In this document: positions 37,644-52,023 of the stretch, one piece after another
How the letters are laid out: every line of letters starts with the position of its first letter
How positions within the stretch are numbered: the stretch's first letter is position 1
NCBI GenBank assembly: GCA_964304625.1
Contig: OZ199840.1
Location: 6,448,001 to 6,512,000, forward strand
Length of the DNA stretch: 64,000 nt
DNA from: Kudoa neothunni
Taxonomy: Eukaryota > Cnidaria
Reading direction: 5' to 3'
Program-made: the position numbers and the translations under genes
The notes under the pieces: generated by a model
Told to the model about the DNA's origin: nothing
The model's database searches: none
What the model saw: only the letters and a program-made list of their open reading frames with translations

Positions 37644-40600
37644 TTAGAACCGTTGAGAGTCGTAAGGATTGTTAATTTGCTCATTTTCAGAAGATTCCAT
37701 CTCAGGATAGCTAGCCAATTCGATATTCTTTTTAATTGTGCCCAGTCTACTTACAGCCTTTGCGGTTCTAGTAGTGCGATAATTTCCAGTGTTGGAATTA
37801 CTTTGATGTTTGTCAGTTATTTGGGGGCAGGAAGTCGGGTTTATCTCAGATATACTTGATAATTCGACCACATTATTAGATCTTGAAGAGACTGAATTAG
37901 TACGTTGTGTGGTATCACTGTTGTGTGGGATATTCAAGCGAGAATTCTGAAGGTAAGTCCAATTGTCGTCCGATTCAAACTGGGTAAAATCCAGACTTTG
38001 TTCAAGTTGGTTGAAAATATTATCAATTTCTAACTCTCCCATTTCATCAGATCCGTCCACAATAGAGTTCTTCTCATTCTCGAATGTGTTATCCCTTATA
38101 CTGCTTAATTTAGTTTTAACAAAAGTATTCTCGTTTCTTTGTGCACCAGTCCGGGCATCAATACTGGACTGTTTGAGTGGATTGGCAAAGTTTGAATCAA
38201 TGGGATTCTTATTCACATCGTGCATATCCATGGATGAGGCGAGACTTGGTTGTTTTTCAGCAAAGGGCTTAATTTCACCCAATTCAGCGCTACTTGAGTT
38301 GGATTGAATGTCACAACTAACCAGGCGCTTGTCTATTCCAATACCAGCTAGTACTGTTAAGGTAACTGTGGATCTTTTTGAGGTGTCTGTCAACAAATCT
38401 ATGAAATTCTTATAGGTAAGACAAAGAAGGGGGATTTCGTCGATTTCAAGGATGTGAGTATCGTTTCTAAGACCACTAAAATATGCGATACATTTGTTGT
38501 TGACGTGAGTAATAATTCCTTTTCTATTGATATGAAGATCATTGAGGAGGTTAGTGTATTTTTCAAATTGGATGGATACAGTTTCGACATTTTTAAGTAA
38601 GAAACGCAAACGACATATAATGTATGGGAATTCATCTTTGGTGGACTCATCACATAACACCATGAGAATGTTTTTGGGTTTGTAGTAGATATCGATTCTT
38701 GTTCCCGATGTGCTTTTCCAGAAGAAAATATTTGAAAAGTCGATTGTTACAAGAGGCTCTTTACGGAACGAATCAACGAACATGATCACTTGATTAGCAA
38801 TGATCATTCTACATTTAGTAGCCACCATGTTTTCACCGGAACAAACTTCGACATTCCAAGCGACCCCGTTATATGTAACTAATTCGGGAGATATTGGGAA
38901 TATGGTTTCATTAATTTTGAATTTCTTTTGAGACCATTTTAGTTTTTGGATTTTCTTCTGATTATTACTGCTAGAACCATTGAAAGAAGCATTTGATTGT
39001 AAATTGGAGGTTGATTGATCAGGTTTATTGGTTGATGAAATAGCTGATGGTGCAGAATAAGTGGTAACAATATTTTTCAAAACTTGATATCTTGTTCGCA
39101 TAGACATCATATAGAATTTTCTTGCTTTGTATGCTGCAAATTCGGCGTTGATAAGTTTGGTGAGTAGGAAATCTCTAAAAATCTCATTCTTTTTGTATGA
39201 TCGTGCTATAGGTGGACCAAAATAGGGAACATCTCGTTTGCGTGATACCGACACCAAATACTCACCATCGTGAGTGTGTCTCACACACATGACCACATGA
39301 GTGAATTGGGTGTGAAACGAGACAGGATCGAGAGGAAGAGCATCAGCCTCTTGAAAAACCACAATCACAATATCATTTCCTATGAATCTTTTGCGATCGA
39401 TTTGCTGTGGGTTACTTTCGCTAAACGGTATCATAGTTGAGACATGAAACATAATTTCTCGTCCAAAAAATTTGGTGTAAATAGAGTGGGTGCCAGTACG
39501 GTCATTTTTTACATCGAGTTGAGCGAAGAATTTAGGATTTTCCGGCGTGGAAAAGTCTTTCAACCGTACTCGGGTTCCAATCAAATGGAGAAATTCATAA
39601 AAATTATCACTTCCATCTCGATTGTTGTAGATTTCCCTTTCAGTTGATTGGTTATTTTCACAATATAATACACCAATTTTGAACTTTTTGGCGAGACTGG
39701 TTTCATCAAACTTGAGTATTTCATCTTCGATCTAAATGGTGGTCAAAATTGTTAATGCAACCCATATAAAATAGAAATCTCATAATTACTTTTGGATGAT
39801 TTGTAACAACATAAGCATTAGATAGATCTAAATTCGGCAGCACGTAGTTAATAATATCTGAATTGTGGTTGGAGTCGGGTGCAATAAACTTTTTGATTGA
39901 CACATTTTTAGGAAAGCCTTCGTAAAGTGTAGCTCTTAAACTGATAGAATTAACTGAACGCACAATGATTGAATGTTTTAGGTAGAGTGAGCCTTCGACA
40001 TTTTGATCCCTGTTTGAATTGGGATTACTCATCCCCTCGTCTGGATTAGTGACGTTTGATGATTGGTTCTGTGGCTGATTACCTTTTCCATGGGGTCTAC
40101 TGCGACCGTGCGAGATAGACGTATGAGATTTATTTGGATGAGACGAATTTCTACGTTCGTCAGCCTTCCTCGTGAATAAAGATATCACCAAAGGTCCATA
40201 GACTGGATCGTCAAGTAGAATATTTTGGTGAGATTTTCCGTAAAATTCATGTCGATACACCAAACTGCCGTATTCTATATGCTCAAAACAAAAAGTTCTT
40301 TTCAATGATGGATCGACATGAAAATGAGATCTCATATTCGAGTTCGTTGGGAAGCGTCCTCGGTATAGACTTTCAAACTGTTTCATGTTGATTTTGGTAA
40401 TTTTTGATTTGGAAAAATCTCCACAAGTTTTGCTTCGGTGATTCCCTCCACCGAAATTGTTAAAAGCAACAGCGTGGTTTCCATTTGGATAATTTGAGTA
40501 GTCGAGATCGTTTTCATCTAGGTCACCATCTGTACTTGATGATCTTCTTCTGAGTTCAGTATCCCATTGGAGAAGATCTTTGTGAATACCTTCGAACAGT

Positions 40601-41090
40601 CGAAAGGGGTTGTTTGGATCATCACTGGCACAAAACTCAAAAAATCCAAGATATTGTGGATTGATACAATTAATGAAAAATTGGAAGGTTTGCAACGGAG
40701 CAATAACTTCATAATTGGATAGGATTGTGTCAGGCAACACGTTTGCAGGAGGAACATGATTATCACTTTTAAAAATCGACAATAAGAATATTTTTTCAAG
40801 ATGCTCTCGAATCGCATTCTCACCAAACTGTTTCTGTAAATGACTGATGGATTTTTCACTAGGCCCTTTAGGGCAGGCATAATCAGTTCCCTGGGTGAAA
40901 TAATGCGAGGAAGAAGGTTCACAAATGCAAAATGGGGTTTCATTTATGAAACCATTTCCACATTTAACAAGATTCATTCGGTTGAATGAATCCAAATTAA
41001 AGTCCCCACTATGAAGATATAAAATACGTCGTTTACAATTACACTCAGGTTGATGTTGTATGAGACCCGCGCCACTTTTGATGAAATTAT
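37644..41090 (-). CDS. SIPA1L-type RapGAP with PDZ domain (signal-induced proliferation-associated 1-like)
   Basis: Two exons, 39790-41090 and 37644-39731, joined in phase by a 58 bp GT-AG intron (HPK|IEDEILKFDE). The first exon holds the SIPA1L N-terminal dimerisation-like region (DIINYVLPNLDLSNAYVV). The second opens with the RapGAP domain: KIGVLYCENNQSTEREIYNN, TGTHSIYTKFFGREIMFHVS and FIGNDIVIVVFQE, with the catalytic Asn thumb in GND. A linker like SIPA1L's (YNGVAWNVEV) and a PDZ-like domain follow, then about 200 Ser/Asn-rich residues to the stop. Such proteins switch off Rap GTPases at junctions and synapses. The PDZ binding loop is degenerate (NDLHI where GLGF-like is usual), and the C-terminal leucine zipper of vertebrate SIPA1L is absent. 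Incoming phase shows at least one upstream exon. Confidence 0.88.
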
Positions 41091-43577
41091 CTATATGATG
41101 AACAATTAGATTACGTTACAGCACGAAGATGTTTGAATAAATCATATTGAAAGTAGATTTAATTTAACTAAAATATTTTAATTGTCGTACAGAATAAATA
41201 ACAATCTTACTTCATCTACAGCTCTACTGAGAAATAAAGTTATCATTCGTTTCAAAAAATAACTGCAAAAGGGAAATTTAAATCATTCCATTAAAAAGAT
41301 ATATAAATAATTCAATCCGCATCTTTTTCAGGAATCACGATTTTTATTTCTGTTGTTCCTTTCGCAGAAATGGGCTATTTAAAAATGGCGCTGCAGATTA
41401 TTATAGAAACTATATAAAGTGATTTATTCAAATTAATAGTGGTGACATTAAAATAAATTTAATAATTTAATTAAATAATAGAGTTTTACAAAACGGCAAT
41501 ATATTAAACCATAAGACAACTAAAAGTATTTTTCTAACAAATATGATTTATAATGGAACATTGGAATATTACATTTCATTGTCAAATAAAATATTATAAA
41601 CTTTTTGAAATGATAATCACATTATTTCTAATACTTATAATATATTTTAAATTCAACAAGTTATAATATAAATTCTTATTCTGTTTGGTACAATATTTAT
41701 CAACTTAAAACGAGGTTCGCACTTCCAATTTATATACATTTATATTGAAGTAAATTTCACATCTAATAATAATGTTAAAAATTAATGATGAAATAAGAAA
41801 AATGATTAAAATTAAGCGAATGATTTATTTCTATCATAAGGTCCTTATTACAATTACATTTGGTTAATATGCTTAAAATATTGTCAATAATCATTAATTT
41901 TACAGTTACTTAATTGGAATTAATTCTTAGATTAGATTATTAGAAAAAAATCGATTCATATAACCTATTTTCTCCAATTTATTTATATTTTAAAAAGTAA
42001 GTGTCCATGATTATTTGATGTATTTAAATAAAAAGGGACAAAGAAAATTTTGTAGTAACTTATTTAGATGAGGGTCATTTGTAAAATGATCAGGAAAAAA
42101 TTAATAAAAATAATGTAGAACTATTTTTTTCATTAGATTTAACAAGATGTAAAAAATTCAGATTAATTTTAAACATTCCAATATTTAAGGTCACAGTGGA
42201 TTCTTGCCTTTTCCCAAGTTTGAAAGACCTGATTTATCACTTTACGAGAAAAAACTATTAACTATATTTAAACTGCACATAATTGAATAAATATTATTTT
42301 GATTGAGAAACAATAAAAATCGGTTGCTATGTCTTGGACAGTGAATTCGTTCGTTAATTAAATCATATAAAATTTTGATCCTATTTATCATTAGCCAATT
42401 TAGTTTTTTTTAATTTTTCAACAACTTTGATAAGTTAATATATGGATACATTCGATAACCCTGATATCAACAATAGCTATGCACCTCGCATTGGAATCTA
42501 ATACTTACATAAATTAATTATTTGTTAATAAATAAAATAGATTTATTAATTATGTATTTTTTTATCATTAACTATTATGTTTTTACAAAATTTAACACTC
42601 AATAGATTTAAATAAATAAATCTTAAAAGCATTCAATATGAAAACTTTTATCATTAAGGAAGAAATAAAAACTAATGGATAATTTGTAATATTTATATAT
42701 CGCTAAATGTTACTCCTTTCTTCATAATAATAATAATAATAATAATAATCATTGTGAAATATCTACGTCTCAATCAGCTAGTCGATTCCAAGTTCGATTT
42801 AATCGAATTGAGTTCCAATTTCAGAAACCGGAGTAGGCAGAACTGAATGCGCGGTACAAATTAATATGAAAATAAATCATTGTTATTTTAATTCGTAGGC
42901 ACAATTATTATTGTAGTTTAAAATACAAAAAAATGATTTTATAACCCATACAAATATTATTTTGGATTACATTGAATCTATATTTTCAACAAAATCCTAA
43001 TTATACAAAATTTTTAAAAAACTATAAAAAAACTTAATGTTGAAGATCTATTGAAGAACAAAAATTTATAATAATATATAATAAAATTCGTGATAAATTC
43101 AGAGTCAGAGGAATAAATATTTCCATAATAAAATTTGGAACTAGAAGGTACACATGACGCTCAATCGCGATAAAATATGCACAAAATCAATTTCACATCA
43201 AAATTCGGGGTTTAATTGTTAAATCGGACAATTAAAAAATACATCTTATTAATTTATCAGATCTTTAACTAGTATATTTTTTTAACCTACGATATATCTG
43301 TACAAATTTAAGAACTTATAATTTTAGGCGCCTAAAACTTTTGTCAATTTTATATTTGTTATAATTATTCTCATAATGTGGATAAATAATAAAAATTTAT
43401 AATTTTCCAATATAAATTCATAAATATAATAAATCAAAATTTAACCTTACTTTTTAATAAATCTTCAGTCTTTACAAAATTTGCTGGTTTATTGGTTGTT
43501 GTAGATCTATCTTGTAGAAAAAATGACGAGTCAACTAGATTATTCGGTCAAAAACATATATCCAGAAATACACATAC
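41091..43577. other. AT-rich stretch, probably an intron of the RapGAP gene
   Basis: No coding signal. An (ATA)n microsatellite lies at 42724-42750. If 43578-43828 is the upstream exon, this is a 2.5 kb intron, much longer than the 58 bp one. Confidence 0.45.
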
Positions 43578-43828
43578 AGTATTTTTTCAAAGTTTCTCCA
43601 TTACTGTCATATTCTACAGTCTCGTTACAGAACGGGGGATCCACAGCAGTTGCGTCTGGCGCGTTGGTCACAAACTTCACACAATATGAGGCATCTTCCA
43701 ACGAGAACAGAGTGCTATTATAGTCCATATAGGATAGATGTCGTTCAGCAAATTGTATGCGATCCTGTTTGGATTCGCCCAGGTAGCTTCGTCTGGCATT
43801 TGCTGTCTGGCTGGGTTTTTTCGACAAT
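43578..43828 (-). CDS. Internal exon, probably an upstream exon of the RapGAP gene
   Basis: Bounded by a good acceptor (CATATGTAG before ATTGTCG) and donor (after AAATACT, GTATGTGT). It reads about 83 residues without a stop (SKKPSQTANARRSYLGESKQ ... LSYMDYNSTLFSLEDASYCV) with higher GC than its surroundings. It ends with one base of a codon, which fits the two-base start of the exon at 41090. I do not recognise a domain. It could instead belong to a separate gene. Confidence 0.55.
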
Positions 43829-46554
43829 CTACATATGATGTAAATTTTTAGTTCAATCAACGCTTCGATTATATCCCAAAGATTCATCAAATTAGTAATA
43901 TGTTTAAGGGTTATGCAAAGACGTGTGCAATGCTTAAAAGAATTAAAGTTTACGATTGACAAAGATGATCACGAATCTACTTATGCTCTCAGGGGATATC
44001 ACGCTATGACAACTCACATTGTACATAGAAATCATAAAAACAAATAAACAGTTATGGAATACAATCGAAAAAATTATAGAATTAAAATTTCATTAGCTTG
44101 GCTGTCAACTGTGTTTTTTGTATTAAGATAAATGTACAGTGGTTATCATCGTGCGGCGGACGAAAATGAACCATATACTTGATATAATATCTTATTTTAT
44201 TGTTAAATATTTAAATTCGTTTTAATTTAGAAATAGTTAATTGTTAGCATAGTTTCAAAAATGCCACCAAACACCAGATTAGCTTATATATATTTTGCGG
44301 TAATAAAAAGGGATGATTTAAATTCGTGTCTGATCCGCCATGCAATCGTGACTTTGCCACTTAATACCTCCAAAATAAAATTATTTTAAATTAAAATTCG
44401 ATTCGAAATCAATAATACATATGGTAACGATAAAGGATGAATATTAATGATCATTCATTGAAAAAAATATAAATTTTAATAAATATTATGAATGTGTGGA
44501 ACGTATTATGTGATTAATTATCCTTCTGTGTGCATATTAATTTTGTACGTCAGAAAATATTATCCTATTGTTTAAAACTAAGTATCAACGCCAAAAAATG
44601 AATATAAATTTCTAGTTATTTACTTACTTCAACAATATCATAAAAGATATAAATACTAAGAAGTTCAATTAATTAAAGAGGATTAATATATTAACGTAAT
44701 AGGATTATTTTATAAGCAATATTTAGCCAGCAGTAAAATCAAACATTAGCGCCTATCCAATAAAACTATTAATTCAATCAACTAAATATTGCCTAAATAT
44801 GTTAATTTAGTTTGAAAGATACAATTCTACTAAAGTAAGATCCATTGCTAATATTATTTTAATAAAATTTAGTTTAATTCAGAATTATATTCCCTTTATT
44901 GGTTGAGATGCATATTTCTATTTAATATTGAACGATATACAGAATGTGGACCTCGCAATATTTAATAAAAGTTCAAATATCTTAACTAATCTCAATTCAA
45001 TCATTTTATTATCTATTTTTCTTCATTAGAAGATATTATTATCAACTGTTATCAATTATTTGATTGCTTAACTCAGGATCATTAATTTTTAAAGGACTTT
45101 ATTCCTCTCGACACTACTAGAAAATCCAAACTTCAACAAATAAAAATATTTAAACAACCAATAAAGCATACCTAGCCAAACCTCTCTATTATCATTATAA
45201 TTACAATAAAAGAAAAGAAAAGAAGAGGGAAGACAACTTTTGTTTATGATAAAATAGTTGGAGGATTTCGAATTTGATTGTATCGAAATTCAAACTACCT
45301 TCTAACAAATAACGGAATATCAATAATTGTTTATTTAACTAGAAATATGACCAGTAAAACATGATCTAAAGAAAACAGCTTTAGATTGTGATGACCGTCA
45401 TTGATTATCAAAAATAAACCAACGCTAAGATCACAACTCATTAAAATCTTTCTGATAAATAAATGGAAGTTGCAGTAGGCTTACATTACAGATTATATTA
45501 GAAAAATAATGTCGCTGTAACGATTTCAAGAGTAAAAATCTACTTTGATCGATTGCTCCTCATTGAATACGACGGTAATCAGCAAGATTCTAAGGTGATA
45601 ATATATTCGAAATTTTCGATATTTATTGATTTATCGGTCTAATATTGATGGTACAGCTTCAGTGAATGTTTTCAATCTGATACACTTGTATGACCTTTGG
45701 GTGGTACATTCGCTGAACGATCGTAATAGTATAACAGAAAACAACCACCGATCTAATAACGATCACCATTAATTACTGAAGGTCGGTTCTCTATGAATTA
45801 ATCGGCTATAGAATTTATTGTTTACGTTTAATACACATGACAGTGCTAAAAACTATTCACTTCGTGAAACACATCAATAATATTTAAGTATTATCCGATT
45901 GTTTTTCTATCGGTAATGCGGCAGTTGATTATTTTCAAGGGGTGATATAATTTTGTGATGAGCAGTTTATTAGTGCAATCACATAATATTAAATTAAATA
46001 AATCAAATATTATTTCCGATGTGGGAAAACAGACCAAGTCTCCCTGCGAGATAAGCTATTTTAATAGGAAATGGTTATTGCAACCGTAAATAATATTCAG
46101 GGGCCACTAGTTTTGACTATAATTAGTTTTGGACGCTATGAGTGAAGCGACAGGATAGAAATAATTAAATATAGCGGATTCTAAAGAGTTGAATCTGTAT
46201 ATAGTTTTTGAGCAAGAGTTACTGGTAATAAAATCGACATTGCGCACACACAAGTAGCATTTAGGATTAAAATTTATCGTGCCAATAACCTCTGCCATTT
46301 TAATATTTTTGAGATTTGCACGAAGTAGATTGATCATATATATCTACTTATACAAAAGCGCGGGGAATCACGCATATTTCAAGTGAAGAATGCATCCACT
46401 CTGGCGTAGCAGAAAATCGGTCTAAATTATTCCAGATATCCTCTTAGTTTATTTTTAAACCACATGTTATATTCAAATAAACTTTATTTCAACTTATTCC
46501 TGAATTTAACTGATTTCTGCGGCATTTAATAAAGAAAGTTGGGCTTTTGGATTT
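43829..46554. other. AT-rich, no supported gene
   Basis: Possibly intron or 5' region of the RapGAP gene. A frame at 46107-46337 (minus) contains MAEVIGTINFNPKCYLC, but neither domain nor splice signals support it. Confidence 0.4.
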
Positions 46555-49500
46555 CCTGTGGCTCCCCCAAAATAGCCTTATTGCGAGCATTTTTTTCGAA
46601 AACCACACCAAAAATTATTTCTCACAAAAAGAATATGGAGTGATATGCTTTCAGTACCACAAATTTATTAACAGTTTTTCCAGTTAATCTATTCTCGGTT
46701 GTTGTCGTTGGATTTTTAATGTTGCTGATCAACATACGTTTGTTCATCTCACCATGAACCCACATGATTTCTTGTAATTTTCGTCTAAAAATAAACTAAT
46801 AATAATAATTTTACAATTAATATTATCCACAAGAAATTAAAATTTATTCAAAAATACAACCGTTTACATTCTCAACCGAATTAATGTAATTCTCTTTCTA
46901 TTAATTACGATTAACTTTACACTTAAATTTTATTTGGTTTACAATTACATTTTCTAGTCTCATTTTTTATATTAGTATCCGCGACACTTATGTTCGGTTA
47001 ATTAACATTTTACTTTAAGAATGTATAAACTCTCTATGTATACATGAAAAATAAGCTAAATAAAATGGTCAAATTTACAAATAAATGACCAATAATAGTA
47101 TTAAATCGTAAAAATGTCGTTAAATAATTTTTATATATTCTTTTCTTTATTCTTCTTTCCAAGTGAAAGGGTTAATTTACACGTACTATTTATATTATTT
47201 GTAAGTAATAAAAAGTATCAACGAAAAATAGTACTACAGGGGTGACGTGTAATACGCAATCCCTTCGGGACCGAAGAAAAAGTGCGAATTATCCAACAAT
47301 GATGGGTAATATGTACTTTTTGTGACGCATGCGTATATTCAAAATTCAAATATTTTTTGATTAATGTGATAATAATTTACTTTAGGGAACATCGGTTAGT
47401 TTTATTGTTTCTTACGCTCCATGTGCGTGTTAAATAATTCTTCATCTAACTTCTAAGGGGACTTTTAGAAATAAATAGAACCACTTTTGTTTTAAATCCC
47501 TTTATACATTTGAGACATTAAATGGTTTTTGTGATTTAGATATTTCTTCATAAACTGTTTCTAAATAGGATGTACTAGTGTCTCTTGGATAACTTGAAGA
47601 TTTAGTTATTTTTCTCAACGTCTTTGTCTCGATATGTAATATTTTTTAAGTGATACTTCAGTAATGTTTTAAGCGGTTGAAAATCGTCCTGTTCAACCAA
47701 AAAGATTTCATTCTCTACTTTTAATATTTCCTGTATAGAAAATTGCAACAAAATTGAATCATGCTTTGTCTTAGCTAAATTTCAACTTCGTTTCGAATTT
47801 ATAAATTTTCAGAGTCATTTTTAGGCGTACATTCACCAACGATTTTCGGATCACTATAAAAATTTTACCTACGCAGATTAAACTGTTCTTTAAAACTTTA
47901 AAACAAACCGTAGCTAATATCATAGAAATTTTACATAATTTTCTTCACAATTTCATTACGTTTAAAAATAATTTCCTATGAGGAATAACTCTGAAATACT
48001 TGACCTTACTCAAGTAATCCGTTCGCAGATTTTTCGTCGGATTCATCGTTTGTTCGGTTGTTTAGTATTTACAATTCCATTTTCATATAATTCCATAATT
48101 TGTAATTTCATGGATAGGTTACTATTTAAAATTAATATGAATATAACAACATAATTTTTAACGGTGTGGCTTTAAGTTTTTTATATCAACTTCAAATATT
48201 TTATTGCTTTGTATTTTTTATTTATTATAAGCATATTATGAAGATTCACATCAACCATTCATACAAATCTAATAGTACCTGCGCGCGATTGTAAAGTCGA
48301 TTTCAGGGAAAATGGTGCGTATTACCCAACAATGCGTTTAAATTGCAATCTTTTATTTAATTTTTGTCTAAAATTTATTTTTCAAATGTAAAAACTCAAC
48401 TAAATTAAGTTTATAGACGCAAACTTAAATAATGTGTTCAACAAGTAGTAAATTCTATATGAAAAAGCTAAAGTGCGCATTACCCGTCTCCCATTGTGTT
48501 TCGACATTTTTTATAATTACGTTAAATAACAGTAATTCTTGCGTTGTCTTTAAGTTTACTAAAGTATACTTAATATACTTAGATTTATTCTTATTTTATA
48601 CGCGATATTTATAAAATTATTTAACATTAGTTATTTGGTTAATTAAAAACATTAATTGTTCGTTACAAATAAATTTTTTCTTTATTCCATTGAGATTAAC
48701 GTACATTGTAAAAATAAGAAAAAGTCTCAGGATACAAAATATCAATAAAACAGAAGATGGTGACTTATGGCGCGAAATAATTTATTTTAAATTACTCAAT
48801 AACTCAAAGAATTCATTGAGGAGACCGATTCTTTTGTTTCTTCTTGATCTAAACCATGCTTCATGAAGATAGGACTCGACGCGATCGAATTTTACCCCTT
48901 CCTTATTTTTAGTAGTCGGGTTTTCATTACATTCTAACAACATTCGATAATGTTTGAATGCCCTACCCCATCAACAAAACATATTGTACGGTTGACTGTT
49001 TGATGGTCCAAACCATATTGCGATAGCCGATTGTATGCTGGCCACTCGTCACTGTATATTGTAGTCCGGGGTATTATTATTTCATTCACAGTAAATGGGA
49101 TCAATGTGTGTCGATCTCGTTTTTCTACATAGAAATAGCGAAATTCAAGTAGCTTCCTCGAATTATCGTCATTTGGGTCACATAAACAAAGATCAAAGAT
49201 CCAGGACCATCCACTCAATTTGCATATTGATCAATTTGAACAATGATTGGTTCTTTATCTTAAAGAGATTTAAAATATTACTACTCTATTCTGTATCATT
49301 ACCAAAAACACAGTCAATATCAGATAAGTCATCATTGGATAGATCGTAGAGTCCCACTTAAATCCTCTTAAACTAAATTTCTTTAAGATTTAATATAAGA
49401 AACAATCACCTTGATTATTTTCTGAAGTTAATGTGGTCACAGGGTAGAGTTTTTTATCTTATTAGTTTTTCTTTTCCCGCAAAAGATTTTCGTAGATTTC

Positions 49501-51073
49501 AACGTCGAATCCTAGACCCCCAAACTTTTTCTACAAATGAAAAGATCTGAAATTATATTTGTAGTCTTTGCAGTCCAATGTGAAAATGTTTTGTTTATTG
49601 TTTTAATCATTTTTGCATAGGATATTAATGTATGACCCAGCAGTAAACAATATTCATAATTTTTTTAAATATTAATTATTAAAAGTCTTCTGTAGTGGAC
49701 TTATGGATGGGGATAACGTATTCTTTAATGGTGAAACTTTGTTTTCACACGTTTTACTATAAAAGGATAATAAAATTGAAAATTTTTAAATATACTTCCT
49801 GCAAAAATATGTCTAAAGGCATGTGTTTGCATTCCGGTCGTATTGAGTTTTCTGGGATAAGGGGTACTTTAAATTTGTAGCCCTTTTCTATTTGTATTAC
49901 GTATTATACTTTCTGCAGTTTGGGCATCTTGATGGTATGCCATGAATTAAATGGTTTTGGAATAAAAATTCCATAGGTTTCTCATAACCATTGACAATAA
50001 TAAAAAAATCATTGTCATCTCTTATGTTTACAAAATCCATGACTTCAAAAACAGCGCAACCTTATAACCTTTTGTTTTGTTTCAACAAAAATATTTGCTA
50101 TCGCAGCTTTATTCCGAAAAGGAGCAACTTTTTCTTTGCTAAAAATAAATGAGTATACTAAAAAATAAATCAACAATTATCCTAAAAGATTAGAAAATTG
50201 GTTATATCTTAGATTTTATTAGAGATGAACAAATATTTAAATCATAAAGAAGTACGATGATTTAATTATCTAGAATGTATGCTCTCGCAATAATTAAAAC
50301 AACTAATTTTTGGAAATCATCAAGTACCTCTATACAGCAATTAGAGTAATGAAAAAATTCTTATTTAACGTAATTATAAAAAATGTGGAAATAGTATTAT
50401 TTTTCGTTGATACTTTTTATTACTTACAAATAATATAAATAGTACGTGTAAATTAACCCTTTCACTTGGAAAGAAGAATAAAGAAAAGAATATATAAAAA
50501 TTATTTAACGACATTTTTACGATTTAATACTATTATTGGTCATTTATTTGTAAATTTGACCATTTTATTTAGCTTATTTTTCATGTATACATAGAGAGTT
50601 TATACATTCTTAAAGTAAAATGTTAATTAACCGAACATAAGTGTCGCGGATACTAATATAAAAAATGAGACTAGAAAATGTAATTGTAAACCAAATAAAA
50701 TTTAAGTGTAAAGTTAATCGTAATTAATAGAAAGAGAATTACATTAATTCGGTTGAGAATGTAAACGGTTGTATTTTTGAATAAATTTTAATTTCTTGTG
50801 GATAATATTAATTGTAAAATTATTATTATTAGTTTATTTTTAGACGAAAATTACAAGAAATCATGTGGGTTCATGGTGAGATGAACAAACGTATGTTGAT
50901 CAGCAACATTAAAAATCCAACGACAACAACCGAGAATAGATTAACTGGAAAAACTGTTAATAAATTTGTGGTACTGAAAGCATATCACTCCATATTCTTT
51001 TTGTGAGAAATAATTTTTGATGTGGTTTTCGAAAAAAATGCTCGCAATAAGGCTATTTTGGGGGAGCCACAGG
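46555..51073 (-). mobile_element. Merlin-type element inside a 680 bp inverted repeat
   Basis: Two arms, 46555-47236 and 50392-51073, are inverted copies and almost identical by eye, starting CCTGTGGCTCCCCCAAAATA at each outer edge. The 3.15 kb between them contains a decayed Merlin (IS1595/ISXO2-type) transposase. Merlin elements have inverted ends, but such long arms are unusual. Flanks do not show a matching target duplication, so the arms may not be the original Merlin ends. Confidence 0.65.
48780..49990 (-). pseudogene. Merlin (ISXO2-like) transposase relic
   Basis: The clearest part is 48934-49218: RDRHTLIPFTVNEIIIPRTT, YSDEWPAYNRLSQYGLDHQT, then FVDGVGHSNIIECC. These are the second catalytic Asp block and the terminal Glu region of the ISXO2/Merlin DDE domain. 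A C-terminal piece with VESYLHEAWFRSR follows at about 48800-48920 in another frame. Upstream, 49220-49990 holds fragments (QIEKGYKFKVP) like the N-terminal part. Several stops and frame changes make it inactive. Confidence 0.75.
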
Positions 51074-51194
51074 GTATATAATAGCCAAGTGGGTAACGGA
51101 TCGTGAAACTTAATCTCTTGTGTGCAGCTTGAATTTCTAATAGTTATTTTTGTATTTAACAGCTTAACAATTGGCGGAAAAATTAAGTAGAGTA

Positions 51195-52023
51195 CGGTAG
51201 GCAACCGATAATACGCACTTTGATCGAAACGACATAGTCAAAGTTTATATTGGATGAAACGATCTATAATATTTTTTTGATTGTAATAAGATAAAAGTCT
51301 TCAAAATATTTTTTCATTAAACTAGTAAATTTCCAGTCTTTTGTGTCACGTGACTAACCGATAACACGGATTTTTTGGGACAAACCACGTAGATTAAATT
51401 ATTTTTATTAGAAATGAGGGGAAAATTTTAATTCTGGCGGTTGAATTTCTGAACGGGCAGGAAACATTTTTTGAGATGTCTATCAAAAAATGATCATTCC
51501 CATGAAAATGGAAACAGAATAAATTTTATTTCAAGACAATGTTAGTTGCAAATTAAAGAATGTTATAGATGTACATAAATAAAAATTTTCTGGAAAAAAT
51601 ATAAAATAAATTCATATTGCGCTAAAAAATGAATAAGAAATAGAATAGTATTTATAATTTTTTAGAACTGACCATTCACCAAATTTTACCCCAATATAAA
51701 CGGATATAAATATTATATTAATAAATATGATTAAAAAGAATTTGCGAATTATTTTTCGCCTAAATAATCTTAGTAATGTTATTTTGTTATTCTAATTAAA
51801 TAAAGGGTGTAACTATCGATTAAATCGATGTACACAAAAATTAGATTATTATAAAAATAGCACAAATTACACTAGATTATCCTATTTGTGTGACGGTTAA
51901 AAACTGTGAGTTTTATCAGCGCTAAGTAAATTCGACAGTAATACCCATTCTGAAAAAATAAAGAAAACACAACAAAAAATGAAACGCGCACGCATTTTAA
52001 TGCGTATTGTCAGTTGCCTACTG
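51195..52023. mobile_element. Non-autonomous pogo-like element, about 830 bp
   Basis: Inverted ends: left GTAGGCAACCGATAATACGC, right read inward GTAGGCAACTGACAATACGC, with TA at both sides (51193-51194 and 52024-52025). The interior is non-coding. The end sequence resembles the pogo ends at 12188-13977 and 24525-24549. Confidence 0.68.

Noticed and set aside
46107-46337. Minus-strand frame with MAEVIGTINFNPKCYLC as a possible first exon of the RapGAP gene
   Set aside because: No supported donor, no family match, and too far from the next exon to join by phase alone.
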